NCBI GenBank assembly: GCA_016708955.1
Contig: JADJES010000002.1
Span: 186,001-250,000, forward strand
DNA length: 64,000 nucleotides
Source: Nitrosomonas sp.
GTDB taxonomy: Bacteria; Pseudomonadota; Gammaproteobacteria; Burkholderiales; Nitrosomonadaceae
Direction of reading: 5' to 3'
The notes beneath the pieces are model-generated. The model did not search any database and was not told the DNA's origin. It saw nothing but the letters and a program-made list of their open reading frames with translations. How positions within the stretch are numbered: the first letter of the stretch is position 1; the number at the start of each line of letters is the position of its first letter. The position numbers and the translations under genes were made by a program. This document shows positions 18,599 to 29,199 of this stretch, in pieces.

Positions 18599-20164
18599 TC
18601 AACCTTGTTTCTTCAGCAGTGATTCCTTCAGCGCTTCCAATGCGCGGTCTGCATAAAAAAGACCAATGGGTTTCTCGTTTGCTACCAAAGGGAGTAAAAT
18701 AAAACTGCGTGCATCGGGTAATAGATCCACATGCCACTGGGGTATTAGTTTGCGAATTTTCGGGATGTAAGCGTCTGAAATTAGCAAATCTACATTCTTC
18801 TTCAGGGCAAGATGAAACAGATCATTAGACGGTGCAGTTGGGAAGTTAAATGCCTTTTGATACTCCATGTTATTTCTGCCCAGAGAACTGCGTGCACGAA
18901 ACAGATTTATTTTTTGGTCTCTAAGGCAAAGCGTGATAAAACGAAAACCTAGACTATTATAATAAGTTTCCAGAACTAACATGATTAAATCCTCAAGCCT
19001 ATATTTGCCAGATGCCATAATTTCGGTAACGTCTTGCACACCCGCCAATAATAATGCGGATGCATTATAAGGTTTGCCACTGGGGTAGCACTGAGTAATT
19101 CCTGGGCTATTGTTTTCATCGTTGCTCAACAGCAGTTCATTGAGTGAATCTTCTAAAGAAGTATCAAATTCTGTCTGTGTTGTGTGTAAATTGATTTTGT
19201 TACTTTTATCCGCGATGAGTAAATTTGCATTGATTAAGTATGTCCGGGTTTCCGCGGAAGCACTCAGTATCAATTGATCCAATTTATATTTATCCAGATT
19301 AAGTGCTCTGCCAAAACGGTTGAGTAGCTTATTTTTAAGCTCGGAATCTTCCGGTTCGGTGGTTGCCAAAATAAGCGATGTAGCTTTTTCACTAAATTCT
19401 GCTGCTTGCTGCATCCACTCTTGTTTATTCTTTGCAGCGTTCAGGTTGCCTGTAGGCTTGTTTTTAAGCGATTGAATGATACTGACGGGAATATTCCATT
19501 TTCCCAGAATAGTTTCAGTCAATGTATCAAGGTTGAAATCCAACACTGCTTGTGATGCTTGTACAGGTGTATGTGTACCTTGCTCGATGAGAGCCATCAT
19601 TTTTTGGTATAGGTCATGATCATAGGCAGCAAGCAATAAACGTCCAAGGTTCTTGAACAAGGCAACAACAGCAATTTCTTCTGCATCTTTAAAAGAGCTT
19701 ATCTTAACAAGCTCACGGCTAACCATACTAGCAGCCAAAGCGTGAATTAACTCAGTGCGAACATGTTCCGCGCGTTTTCCAGACATGCTGTCTACCAGCA
19801 GCATTGCTAAAGCGCAAGTCTTGACCGAATTAAAACCCAGCAAGAATATTGCTTTGGTGATACTGGTGTTGACTTTGTTAGACGCAGAAATGAAAGCGAC
19901 AGAATTCGATAAACGCAGAATCTTCTGTGTTAATGAAACATCCGATAGAACAAAATAGGCCAATTGTTGAATAGACTGATCATCAGATGAGGATAGTTGT
20001 ACGATGCGTGTTATGGAGCTGCCAAGAGCCGGGAGATCTGGATCATCAGTAACAGTTCCGATCAAATGATCTCTTAAAGTTTTTGTACCATCTCTTTTTA
20101 CTGCTGCAGGATCAAGAAAATTGAATGGGTCGTGGGGAGTATAGGGCGATTGAATGGATCCCAT
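18599..20164 (-). CDS. HDOD domain signalling protein
   Basis: 521-aa cytoplasmic protein. An HDOD domain (about residues 35-240) is marked by LPALGSSITRIVQLSS, a stretch of ILRLSNSVAF and FLLGFNSVKTCALA, typical of this non-hydrolytic HD-like fold. A C-terminal part (about 370-510) reads like a GAF sensor, with RFITLCLRDQ and a closing ANEKPIGLFYADR. HDOD proteins act in signalling networks, often with c-di-GMP or stress responses. Partners are not evident here. Confidence 0.82.
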   Translation of the reverse strand: MGSIQSPYTPHDPFNFLDPAAVKRDGTKTLRDHLIGTVTDDPDLPALGSSITRIVQLSSSDDQSIQQLAYFVLSDVSLTQKILRLSNSVAFISASNKVNTSITKAIFLLGFNSVKTCALAMLLVDSMSGKRAEHVRTELIHALAASMVSRELVKISSFKDAEEIAVVALFKNLGRLLLAAYDHDLYQKMMALIEQGTHTPVQASQAVLDFNLDTLTETILGKWNIPVSIIQSLKNKPTGNLNAAKNKQEWMQQAAEFSEKATSLILATTEPEDSELKNKLLNRFGRALNLDKYKLDQLILSASAETRTYLINANLLIADKSNKINLHTTQTEFDTSLEDSLNELLLSNDENNSPGITQCYPSGKPYNASALLLAGVQDVTEIMASGKYRLEDLIMLVLETYYNSLGFRFITLCLRDQKINLFRARSSLGRNNMEYQKAFNFPTAPSNDLFHLALKKNVDLLISDAYIPKIRKLIPQWHVDLLPDARSFILLPLVANEKPIGLFYADRALEALKESLLKKQG

Positions 20165-20312
20165 CTTAAGCTTCTTCTAATTAAAATTGTTAGTTAGTAT
20201 TTTGGCGCAAACCATATCGCAGTCGGTATCAGATTCTTTCTTCCTGAATGTTATAGAAATCTAATATGTATTTTTATTAACGGCAAATTAGAAGGTTAGT
20301 TAATAAGGAATG

Positions 20313-20777
20313 CTAATGAATACCGTGCTTGCTGAAATAATTCTGGTGATATTCCTCCGCGACGTAAAATTGACCGGCAGGTAAAATTTTGGTTACGACA
20401 GGATCGTGCCAGCGTCCGCTACTCTGTAATCTATGCTTGGATTCTTTTGCGGCAATCTCTTGTTCTGGCGTGAAGAAAAAGATAACTGAACGATATTGTG
20501 TGCCGATGTCAGGACCTTGACGATCCGGTGTGGTAGGATTATGACAGCTCCAAAAACTGTCTAGTAATGTTTCAAAAACCACTTCTGCCGGATCATATTC
20601 GACCATAACCACTTCAATATGACCGGTGGTGCTGGTACAAACGGCTGCGTAAGTTGGATTGTCGGTATGCCCGCCGGAATAACCACAAGTGACGCCGGAG
20701 ACTCCTTTGATACGGCGAAAGGCTGCTTCTACTCCCCAAAAACAGCCTGCCCCAAAAATTATCTTGTTTGCCGCCAC
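20313..20777 (-). CDS. msrA: peptide-methionine (S)-S-oxide reductase
   Basis: 154-aa MsrA repairing oxidised methionine. Catalytic motif GAGCFWGVEA, followed by GVSGVTCGYSGGHTDNPTY and the later GTQYRSVIFF and EEYHQNYF. The long C-terminal extension with resolving cysteines seen in some MsrA proteins is absent; a Cys in VTCGYSGG and one in AAVCTS remain. Confidence 0.95.
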   Translation of the reverse strand: MAANKIIFGAGCFWGVEAAFRRIKGVSGVTCGYSGGHTDNPTYAAVCTSTTGHIEVVMVEYDPAEVVFETLLDSFWSCHNPTTPDRQGPDIGTQYRSVIFFFTPEQEIAAKESKHRLQSSGRWHDPVVTKILPAGQFYVAEEYHQNYFSKHGIH

Positions 20778-20848
20778 TATTGATTCACTTGATAAATCAA
20801 ATTAATAAAGTATTTTAGTGTATTCCAATGAATGGAAAAGTGCATACG

Positions 20849-21488
20849 TTATTTTTCCTTTCGTATCTTTTCTATAAGTGCTTCTAAGGTTCTGATGGTA
20901 TCTTGCGGTGTGCCGCCCATTTTTCCGCTGGTGATGTACTTTCCATTAATGACTAGTGCAGGAACGCCGGTGAGTTGATACTGGCGGGACATTTGTGTTG
21001 ATTTTGCTACCTGATTCTGTACAGCAAAAGAGCGATAGGTATCTTCAAATTTCTTTTTGTCGACGCCCTGTTTCTCAATCCAGTCAAATAAAACAGATTC
21101 ATTGATTTAAATCAATTTTGTCGCGATGAATAGCATCATAGACCTTGTCATGCAGAACATCGGTCATTCCAATTGCCTCTATCGCATGGAAAATTTTTGC
21201 AGCCGATACCCAATTGGCGCGAAGCGTCGCGGGTACATAGCGGAAACTGACATCGCTGGGAATGTTCATCAGCCAGGTTTTAAGATGCGGGTGCAAGCTG
21301 TTGCAATGGGGACATCCGTACCAAAAAAACTCTAAGACCTCAATCGTGTTGCCATCCTGTGTGGGTTGCGGGGTAGCCAGTACTGTATAGTCTTTGCCCT
21401 CAACAATCTCGGAACGTGCACTGGATAGATTTATTAAACTAAAACTCAACACTAAGAAGAAAACTGCAAGAGGCTTATATTGATTCAT
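20849..21488 (-). pseudogene. dsbA: thiol:disulfide interchange protein DsbA, frameshifted
   Basis: Periplasmic oxidase that forms disulfides. The first part (21488 to 21099) has a signal peptide and active site WYGCPHC, and ends early at RDKIDLNQ. The rest continues in a neighbouring frame down to TAA at 20849-20851: NESVLFDWIEKQGVDKKKF, then the cis-Pro segment QLTGVPALVING and a basic end. Removing one base near 21104 (one extra C on the coding strand) restores a normal DsbA of about 212 aa. The second half has no useful start of its own and is easily missed. Confidence 0.88.
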
Positions 21489-21585
21489 TTTAACTCCTTA
21501 AATAAAGTGTCTAACTGACTGGTGGATTCTGTTTAGTATGAATAGACCGCACAAAATTGCGCTTAAGCAGGGTGTCAGGAATATT

Positions 21586-22379
21586 TTATTGTGCTTTGAT
21601 AAATTGCGCTCCTATGCCATTTTCTTTTAAAGAAGCGCTGATTTCATCAATATCTGCTTTATTAGTGAAGGGGCCGATACGTACTCTATACCAAGTACCT
21701 TTTTCCGCTAAATCGATTGGTTGTATAGATGCGGATACACCAAGGAATGCGAGTCTGGCTTTCATGTTTTCTGCTTCATCATTTTTTCTGAAAGATCCGG
21801 CCTGAAGAAAATATTTTTCTTTCACTGGGGAGGGTTCTTAATTTGAGGTGCTGGTGCTACTGGTTGTTGTACCGGTTCTGCTGGAATAGTACGTGGCGGA
21901 ACAGCTGCGATTTGCGGGGCGGTTACGGCCGGATTGATATTCGGACGGGTTGGTGGGACGGTCTGTTGTACATTTTCAGCGGGTTTATTGCTATTTTCCG
22001 GAATCTTGGGAGTAATTTGCGGTTGAACTGGTTGAGGAACAGCCGGTTTGTATTCATGATCAAACTCGGGCTCTTCAATACCAGGCAGGATCTTGTAAAA
22101 ATCAAATCGAGGCTTTTCCTCAGCAGTCACTACGGGTTCTTCTTGTGGTTTAGCGGGTGTTTGGGGTTGCTCCGGCGTTGCTTTTACTTCGCTTTTCTCG
22201 GTTGAGCTGGCCGCTTTCTCAGTGGGTAAAAACGGACTGGGTGTATAGTTAAAATACAGCCATATGCCAATAGCACTCGCAAGACCTAATGCGTAACCGA
22301 CAAACCCGCCCAGGAATGCAGAACCGCCTTTCTCAGGTGTGGATTTTGAAGGTTTGCGGGTCTTATAATCTCGACTCAT
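21586..22379 (-). pseudogene. SPOR domain (FtsN/DedD-like) protein, frameshifted
   Basis: Cell-division-type envelope protein. The first frame (22379 to 21822) has a cytoplasmic basic start, one membrane helix (GFVGYALGLASAIGIWLYF) and a long Pro/Glu-rich periplasmic linker ending IKNPPQ. A SPOR peptidoglycan-binding domain (YFLQAGSFRKNDEAENMKA, ending near 21586) lies in the next frame, overlapping by four bases. The linker and SPOR domain are normally one polypeptide; one C missing from the coding-strand CCCC (21827-21830) would fuse them. Coupled translation of two separate proteins is possible but unusual. argS lies upstream and dsbA downstream, a common betaproteobacterial order. Confidence 0.78.
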
Positions 22380-22403
22380 GAGTATCCTTATGCATTAATT
22401 CGA

Positions 22404-24161
22404 TTACATTTTATCAGGTGTGCTGACACCGAGTAACCTCAAACCATTATTCAATACCTGACGGATCGAAGCAATCAACGCCAGCCTGGCGTGCTGCAAT
22501 GGAATCTCAGGTACCAGGAAACGCGTTGAATTATAGTAACTATGAAATTCGCTGGCCAACTCTCTGAGATAAAAGGCAATCAGATGCGGAGAAAATTCCT
22601 TGGCTGCCATTTCCACAGTATCGGGAAAATCAATTAATTTTTGCAGCAAAGCCAATTCAGCAGGGCTGGATAGCGCTTCCGCATTCGCCTCAACCAAATC
22701 GTTCATATCACCATCCCATTGCGCCAACACGCTGCACACACGGGCATGGGCATACTGGACGTAATACACTGGATTTTCATTGCTTTGCGATTTGGCCAGA
22801 TCCAAATCAAAATCCAAATGCTGATCGCTTTTACGCATCACATAAAAGAATCGTGCGGCATCTTTGCCGACTTCCTGGCGTAATTCTCGCAATGTGACAA
22901 ACTCGCCGGAACGGGTAGACATGGGTGCTTTTTTGCCATCACGGTAAAGTACAGCAAACTGCACTAAGGCGATTTCCAGTTTTGCTGGATCTAATTCCAA
23001 TGCCTGTAAAGCGCCTTTTACCCGGGAAATATAACCATGATGATCCGCCCCCCAGATATTGATCACTTGATCAAAACCACGTTCGAATTTATTCAGATGG
23101 TAGGCGATATCCGAAGCAAAATAAGTGAATTGATCGTTCTCCCTTTGGACGACACGATCTTTCTCATCGCCAAAGTCGGTGGAGCGAAACCAAATTGCGC
23201 CATCCTGTAGATACAAGTAATGTTTCTTCTCAAGCAACTGGATGGTGTGCGCGACAAGACCATTATCAAATAACGATTGTTCTGAAAACCAGGTATCAAA
23301 TTCCACACCGAATTCCATCAAATCATTGCGGCAATCGCCTAATTGTTCTGTCAGTACAAAATTGTGAATATACGCATAATCCTGACCGAGTATTTTTTTT
23401 GCATTCGCAATTAATGTATCCAACTGCTCATCAGTATTAATCCCTGTTTCATGGACATTTTCTGGCAGATCCTCCAGCAATAAGCCAGGCTGGTGCACAT
23501 AACGCTGGGCATGTGCTTGTTGAATCAGTTGTGCCATGGTTTTAACGTAGTCGCCCTGATAAGCATTCTCCGGAAAAGGAGCGCGAATATTGTTGAGTTC
23601 CAGATAACGCAGCCAGGTAGAAAGCGTCAGAATATCCATTTGCCGTCCCGCGTCATTGACATAGAATTCGCGAGATACATTAAAACCGGCCGCTGCCAGT
23701 ATGCTGGATAAACTTGCACCGATCGCGGCGCCACGTCCATGTCCAACGTGCAGTGGTCCGGTTGGATTGGCCGAGACAAATTCCACCTGAATCTTTTTTC
23801 CTTGACCAAAATCACTATTGCCGAATGCCTCTTTGCTTTGTAAAACCTGCTGCAGATATTGCTGCTTGGCGGAGTTTTTCAGGAACAGATTGATGAACCC
23901 AGCGCCAGCTACTTCAACTTTTTCCAGATAAGGCGAGGGCGGCAGCGCATCGATCAATAAACCGGCGATCTCACGCGGATTTTTATGCAAAGGTTTGGCC
24001 AACTGCATCGCAAGATTACAGGAATAATCGCCATGACTGGCTTGTTTGGTGCGTGCCAACTCAATACGAATGGAAGCATCCAGTGTGGTGATGTTATTGC
24101 CTGCCTGGTGGAAGAGTTCGGCAAAGTGTGTTTTAAAGTTGGGATAGGCAGATGAAGTCAT
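22404..24161 (-). CDS. argS: arginyl-tRNA synthetase
   Basis: 585-aa class I synthetase charging tRNA-Arg. The HIGH motif is HVGHGRGAAIG after the conserved VEFVSANPTGPLHVGHG lead; the KMSKS-like loop is APMSTRSGEFV. N-terminal Add1 domain and C-terminal anticodon-binding domain (HARVCSVLAQW, SEFHSYYNSTRFL) are complete. Just upstream of the SPOR-domain gene on the same strand. Confidence 0.97.
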   Translation of the reverse strand: MTSSAYPNFKTHFAELFHQAGNNITTLDASIRIELARTKQASHGDYSCNLAMQLAKPLHKNPREIAGLLIDALPPSPYLEKVEVAGAGFINLFLKNSAKQQYLQQVLQSKEAFGNSDFGQGKKIQVEFVSANPTGPLHVGHGRGAAIGASLSSILAAAGFNVSREFYVNDAGRQMDILTLSTWLRYLELNNIRAPFPENAYQGDYVKTMAQLIQQAHAQRYVHQPGLLLEDLPENVHETGINTDEQLDTLIANAKKILGQDYAYIHNFVLTEQLGDCRNDLMEFGVEFDTWFSEQSLFDNGLVAHTIQLLEKKHYLYLQDGAIWFRSTDFGDEKDRVVQRENDQFTYFASDIAYHLNKFERGFDQVINIWGADHHGYISRVKGALQALELDPAKLEIALVQFAVLYRDGKKAPMSTRSGEFVTLRELRQEVGKDAARFFYVMRKSDQHLDFDLDLAKSQSNENPVYYVQYAHARVCSVLAQWDGDMNDLVEANAEALSSPAELALLQKLIDFPDTVEMAAKEFSPHLIAFYLRELASEFHSYYNSTRFLVPEIPLQHARLALIASIRQVLNNGLRLLGVSTPDKM

Positions 24162-24265
24162 GGTTGAGAATAAACGATGTCAATATTTTGATTGAATTGG
24201 ATTACCGGGCATAACATAGATTCTTTTTGTTTAAATGCTGAGATGTATTTTATCAGGTACACAGA

Positions 24266-25007
24266 TCAAGCCGAAGATTGTTGGCGGAGCGTTTCAAAAA
24301 GACAAATTCCTGCACTGACAGCGACATTTAAACTTTCTATGCTGCCCAGCATCGGAATACGCACCAACTGATCGCAGGATTCGCGAGTCAATCGCCGCAA
24401 TCCTTTTTCTTCAGAGCCAAATACCCAGGCAACCGGCCCTTGAATTTGAAAATGAGTGAGATCGTGATTCAGCATCTTCTGCGGTACCTATAATCCAGAT
24501 TCCCTGCTCTTTTAATTGCTTTAGCGTACGCGACAAATTGGTCACGGCGATATAAGGCACCGTATCCGCAGCGCCGCTGGAAACTTTATAAACGGTTGAA
24601 GTCAATCCGACTGCCCGATCTTTCGGTGCAATGACGGCGTGCACGCCAAACGCATCGGCAACACGTAAACACGCACCTAAATTGTGCGGATCCTGAATGC
24701 CATCCAGTACCAGCAGCCGGGCAGGTTCAGTCAATGTATCGAGAACATCGCTGATGTCGACATAACTGCGCGCAATATCGATATTGGCCACGATACCTTG
24801 ATGGCGGTCGTTACCGGTCATGCTTGTCAGTCTTGAACCCTCACAGGTGATCAAACGAATCTTTTGGTCTTCGGCAAGCTTGATTAACCCGCGAGCGCGC
24901 TGATCATCCCGCGTGGCGTCGATAAATATCTCTTTGATGCTGTCCGGATTTTGCCGCAAACGGCTGGTGACCGCATGAAAGCCAAAAATAAGGCGGGTGC
25001 TCGACAT
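24266..25007 (-). pseudogene. rlmB: 23S rRNA (Gm2251) 2'-O-methyltransferase, frameshifted
   Basis: SpoU/TrmH-family methyltransferase of the RlmB branch. ATG 25007 gives MSSTRLIFGFHAV, the family start; an upstream extension to 25121 is not conserved. The N-terminal substrate domain and the first SpoU motifs (LVLDGIQDPHNLGACLRVADAFG, landmark DGIQDPHNLGACLR) run into a wrong frame after IIGTAEDAE. The knot motifs (VFGSEEKGLRR and MLGSIESLNVAVSAGI) follow in the next frame to 24266. One extra base near 24466 explains the break. Confidence 0.86.
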
Positions 25008-25158
25008 AATTCCTAACAAACCTGAAAATTTTGCTAAGCATCGCTTAACATAAGAGATATTTGATGAAAAATAGAAGCGTGCTGCTGCCGTGTTCTGATT
25101 TTCTCGCGCGTTACAATCCAATCCCCATAACCCGCGTATTGTAAAACAATTTCAGATG

Positions 25159-27402
25159 TTAAAGCGATTTCTTACTTTTTGACGCGATCTTTGTTTTTAA
25201 CACGGTCTTCTTTTTGGAGCTGCCTGATTTTTTGCTGGGTTCAGCTAATACAAAGTCGATTTTGCTGGTTTCCAGATCAACACGTACCAATTTAACTTGT
25301 AATCGATCACCCAGGCGGTATTGTTTACCGCTGCGTTCACCCAATAAAGTATGTTTGGTCGCGTCAAAATGAAAATAATCACTCGGCAGCTCTGAAATAT
25401 GCACGAGCCCTTCCACGTACACATTATCCAGCGCTACAAATAAACCAAACCCGGTGACGCTACTGATTACGCCATCAAAACATTCGCCGATTCTATCCTG
25501 CATATAGAAACACTTGAGCCAGGATTCGACGTCACGCGTTGCCTCGTCGGCGCGCCGCTCGGTGAGTGAACAATGTTTACCTAACGCGTTCCAATCTCCG
25601 GGTTCATAGGATTTCCCGTTTAATACCGCTTTGATGGCGCGATGTATCAGTAAATCAGGGTAGCGGCGGATGGGGGAAGTAAAGTGCGTGTAGTAGTCAT
25701 ACGCAAGCCCGAAATGCCCGGCAATATCCGGGCTGTAAACAGCCTGCTGCAACGATCTTAACATGACCGTCTGGAGTAGCTGCGCGTCCGGTCTGTCTTG
25801 TATTTTGAGTAGCGTTTGCGCGTAATCTTTGGCGCCGGGTTTATTTTTTCCGCCTAATTGAATGCCAAACTCTTTGAGAAAATTACGCAAGGCTTCAATT
25901 TTTTCGGGAGAGGGGTCTTCATGAATACGATACAGCGTCGTCTGATTATTTTTTTGCAGAAAATCTGCGGCACATACATTCGCTGCCAGCATGCATTCTT
26001 CAATCAAACGGTGCGCTTCGGTCCGTTGTACCGGTTCAATTTTTTCGATTTTCCCTTGCTCATTGAAAAACATTTGTGTTTCAGTCGTTTCAAAGTCAAT
26101 CGCGCCGCGTTTCTTGCGTGCTTTCAGTAACGCCTTAAATAATTTGTGGACCCGCTGCAAGTGCGGCAACAGCTTTGCATATTCCTTGGCTTCAGGTCCT
26201 TTGGGGTTAGCCAGCATGGCCGCTACTTTATTATAGGTCAGGCGTGCATGGGAGCACATCACGGCGGGATAAAAAATATAATCGAGGATGTCGCCGTTCA
26301 CTTGGAACTGTATTTCACAGACCATGCAAAGGCGGTTTTTATCTGGAACAAGAGAGCACAACTCATTCGATAGCGCTTCCGGCAGCATAGGAATAACACG
26401 GCGCGGGAAATAAACGGAATTTCCGCGGTTAAACGCTTCCTGATCAATGGCATCGTTGGGTTTTACATAGTGACTGACATCCGCAATAGCCACATACAGC
26501 CGGTATCCTTCATTGTCTGTTTCACAGTACACCGCGTCATCAAAATCACGGGCAGTTTCACTGTCTATGGTTACCAGAGGTAAATGGCAGATATCTTTGC
26601 GTCCCGTCAGTTCTTTTTTTGTTACATTCTCGGGAAATTTGGCCGAGAGTTTTTCAATCTCGGGAGAAAACACATAGGGAAGATCGTGTTTTCGTAACGC
26701 GATTTCAATTTCCATCCCGGGTGCGGTGTAATCCCCGAGAATCTCAATAATTCTTCCGATCGGTTGCGACTGTTTATTCGGCTGCTGGATAATTTCGACG
26801 ACGACAATCTGGCCTGCTTTGGCCTTCAAAGAATGCTCCTTGGCGATCAGAATATCCTGGCTGACGCGTTTGTTTTCAGCCACTACAAGCAGAATGCCGT
26901 GGTCAATATATAGGCGGCCTACCAACTGTGTATTGGTATATTCCAATACCTCTACAATCGCGGCTTCGCGCCGGCCGCGCCGGTCTAATCCAATTTCGCG
27001 CACCAAAACCCGGTCACCATGCAACGCTTTATTCATTTCTTTGGCACTCAGATAAAGATCCGGACTGCCGTCATCGGGAATCAGAAAGCCAAATCCATCT
27101 GGATGGCCCTGGATTTTTCCTTTGATCAAATCCAGTTTTTCCATGACGCAAATATCGCCTTTGCGGTTACGGAAGATCTGACCTTCGCGCACCATCGCGG
27201 TTAACCGGCGATTAAACAGCTCTTCTTCTTTTTTAGTAATATCCAGTAACTTATATAATGCATGTTCAGCGGTCGGGATGCCCTGCTGTTTTAAAATCTG
27301 TAAAACATATTCCCGGCTTGGCAATGGGTGTTCATAGCGCTCTTTCTCACGCCTAAGATTTGGATCCAGGTTGCGAAGTTTTTGATTCTTCTTATTTGAC
27401 AA
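25159..27402 (-). CDS. rnr: ribonuclease R
   Basis: 747-aa 3'-5' exoribonuclease that degrades structured RNA. N-terminal winged helix, two cold-shock domains (GFGFLIPDDGSPDLYLS), RNB catalytic domain with the metal-binding DSETARDFDDAVYCE (about residues 280-295), an S1 domain near the end (GVISSVTGFGLFVALDNVYVEGL, landmark GFGLFVALDN) and a Lys/Ser-rich tail. It precedes rlmB in the same direction, the usual rnr-rlmB pair. Confidence 0.96.
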   Translation of the reverse strand: MSNKKNQKLRNLDPNLRREKERYEHPLPSREYVLQILKQQGIPTAEHALYKLLDITKKEEELFNRRLTAMVREGQIFRNRKGDICVMEKLDLIKGKIQGHPDGFGFLIPDDGSPDLYLSAKEMNKALHGDRVLVREIGLDRRGRREAAIVEVLEYTNTQLVGRLYIDHGILLVVAENKRVSQDILIAKEHSLKAKAGQIVVVEIIQQPNKQSQPIGRIIEILGDYTAPGMEIEIALRKHDLPYVFSPEIEKLSAKFPENVTKKELTGRKDICHLPLVTIDSETARDFDDAVYCETDNEGYRLYVAIADVSHYVKPNDAIDQEAFNRGNSVYFPRRVIPMLPEALSNELCSLVPDKNRLCMVCEIQFQVNGDILDYIFYPAVMCSHARLTYNKVAAMLANPKGPEAKEYAKLLPHLQRVHKLFKALLKARKKRGAIDFETTETQMFFNEQGKIEKIEPVQRTEAHRLIEECMLAANVCAADFLQKNNQTTLYRIHEDPSPEKIEALRNFLKEFGIQLGGKNKPGAKDYAQTLLKIQDRPDAQLLQTVMLRSLQQAVYSPDIAGHFGLAYDYYTHFTSPIRRYPDLLIHRAIKAVLNGKSYEPGDWNALGKHCSLTERRADEATRDVESWLKCFYMQDRIGECFDGVISSVTGFGLFVALDNVYVEGLVHISELPSDYFHFDATKHTLLGERSGKQYRLGDRLQVKLVRVDLETSKIDFVLAEPSKKSGSSKKKTVLKTKIASKSKKSL

Positions 27403-27459
27403 AGCAGTGATTTCCTATAGAATTACGCGTTCTTTGGCAGCCTGACACGGTTGTCTATT

Positions 27460-27544
27460 GCCCAGATGGCGGAATTGGTAGACGCGCATGGTTCAGGTCC
27501 ATGTGCCTTCGGGTGTGGAGGTTCGAGTCCTCTTCTGGGCACCA
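27460..27544 (+). tRNA. tRNA-Leu (anticodon CAG)
   Basis: 85-base class II tRNA with acceptor GCCCAGA pairing to TCTGGGC, encoded CCA end, D-arm with GGCGGAATTGGTAGAC, anticodon stem around TTCAGGT (anticodon CAG), a long variable arm (GCCTTCGGGTGT region) and T-arm GGTTCGAGTCC. Its 3' end is the attachment site of the element that follows. Confidence 0.96.
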
Positions 27545-27550
27545 TCAGCG
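27520..27550 (+). repeat. candidate attL (tRNA-Leu 3' end)
   Basis: The T-arm/acceptor end of tRNA-Leu is partly repeated in the same orientation at 31091-31120. The shared cores are GGTTCG, TCTTCTGG and CACCAT, with about 24 of 31 positions alike and one gap. This is what a decayed att duplication would look like. Confidence 0.5.
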
Positions 27551-29199
27551 TTAGAGGTTTCATTGATCTTATCTTCTCAAATGTTGCTTACTAGGGTCAA
27601 AAGACATTCATACCCCCGTCCAAAACTCCCGCACAAAAAATCCACGGTCTAGAGTATAACTGTATACCCCGGACAGTGCCACAAATGCTGGTGAGGGTCG
27701 CTTGCTGAATTGGTTTTAGTTATTGACTGTAACCATTAAAATGATAGGTTAATCTTTCCCCCACCTTTAATTCATTTTTGTACTGACAACGGCAAGCAAT
27801 CCCCCCCTATGCAGTAGCGGTTCCCGGCATGATCAGGTGCACATCTCACGGCTTCAGTATTGGTGGTGCGGCTGCAACAACAACTTTCGGCCTCCCCTGG
27901 CACTGCCTTGTTTGTATTGAGGTACGTCACGTTTTGCCTTTCGCGGGAGGTTTGAACTTCTTCTTTGGTGGTTTTTATTGCACAGGTCAAAGCAAACACA
28001 TTGCAATGATTCACATTTTCACGCAAAAACCGGGACCTCCCATTTTAGTAGGGTGGGCGAGGCGCTAGCCCTTATGTTCATTAATCCGCCCCTTTTCGGT
28101 CACTCCAATGGCCCACTGTCAGAATCAGGGGCTATCGCCCTAATCATTCATCCCACCTTTTCACACCCCACGGGGCAGACCCCTCCCTCTTGGGCTTAAA
28201 CCGTCACCCTACATCCTCGTTCCACCTTGCACACCCTCACCCTTTGTGTACCAATTCCTCCTTTCGGCCCGCCTTTTTTGCGGTTATCCCCGCCCGGCTC
28301 CTCCGTTGCCACCCGTGCCCCCAGCCGGTAAGCCCCATGGGCTCACCCCACCCCGGGCCGTTGTTACCGATCGCCGTCCGCACGCCACAGCGCGGGAAAG
28401 CCACCAACACCGGGTTCCCACTTCCGCCGACTTAAACGGACAAAAGACGCCTTGCCGCTGCCCCCCTTGTCTCACTGCGGCCATTTCCTTATGTTGCCCG
28501 GTAGTGAAACCCTCAGGCCCCTTGGAACTTTTATCACTGGTCGTGCCCTCCCGTGTGCTGTTACGACCCGTTTATTTGTATTGCGGGAAATTGTAGTGCC
28601 CGGCACGTTTGCGCAAGCATTAATACGCGAATTTTAGTTAAAGATAGATCTTTGCAGAATAATTCATTAGCCAGTTCCCGATATGAATTTTTTCCCACTG
28701 TCCAACACACCATTACCTTCACCATTCCCAAACACCCTTCATGCCCTTGGATGATTCCCATACTTTATCCCAGGATTTCCCCGAGCATTATTCACTGCAT
28801 CAAGGTGCTATAAGCTTCAACCTCAGGTAATGGCACAGGGTGCCAGACGATGGCTGTCATAATTACTCTTTATACATCTACCAGTATGCACAGCCATTGA
28901 TGAGTGTCAAGTCGGGATGGATCAGCTTTCAAAGCTGCTTCATCGGCATTAATTGCTTCTTCTAGTGACCAATCTTTATTTACGCTTACCCCCGCACCTC
29001 ATAGGTCACCCCACGGAGGTCCTCCCCATGGAGGATTGAATTATCATAGGATCGTTCAACTCACAAATTGTGCATTTATGTCAGGCGGTTTGCGCTTAAA
29101 TATTAGCAAGAATGAAAGGAGACTTCATAATCGCAGTACTTTTCGGTAACTATTACCAGTAGGGTTTGCAAGAATCCTAGATTTTTATCCACAGTAACG
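27545..29199. other. low-coding left part of the tRNA-Leu element
   Basis: About 1.65 kb without a convincing gene. Composition changes sharply: 28000-28600 is C-rich on the plus strand, unlike its AT-richer neighbours. Short minus-strand frames exist at 27772-28026 (TTG start, Cys-rich) and 28284-28484 (with RAVACGRRSVTTARGG), which faintly recall the small leader frames of P4-like satellite phages. None can be named. The sequence is best read as remnant mobile DNA. Confidence 0.4.

Noticed and set aside
28904..29149. 81-residue plus-strand frame in the element
   Set aside because: No ribosome site, no family resemblance and composition like the surrounding non-coding DNA.
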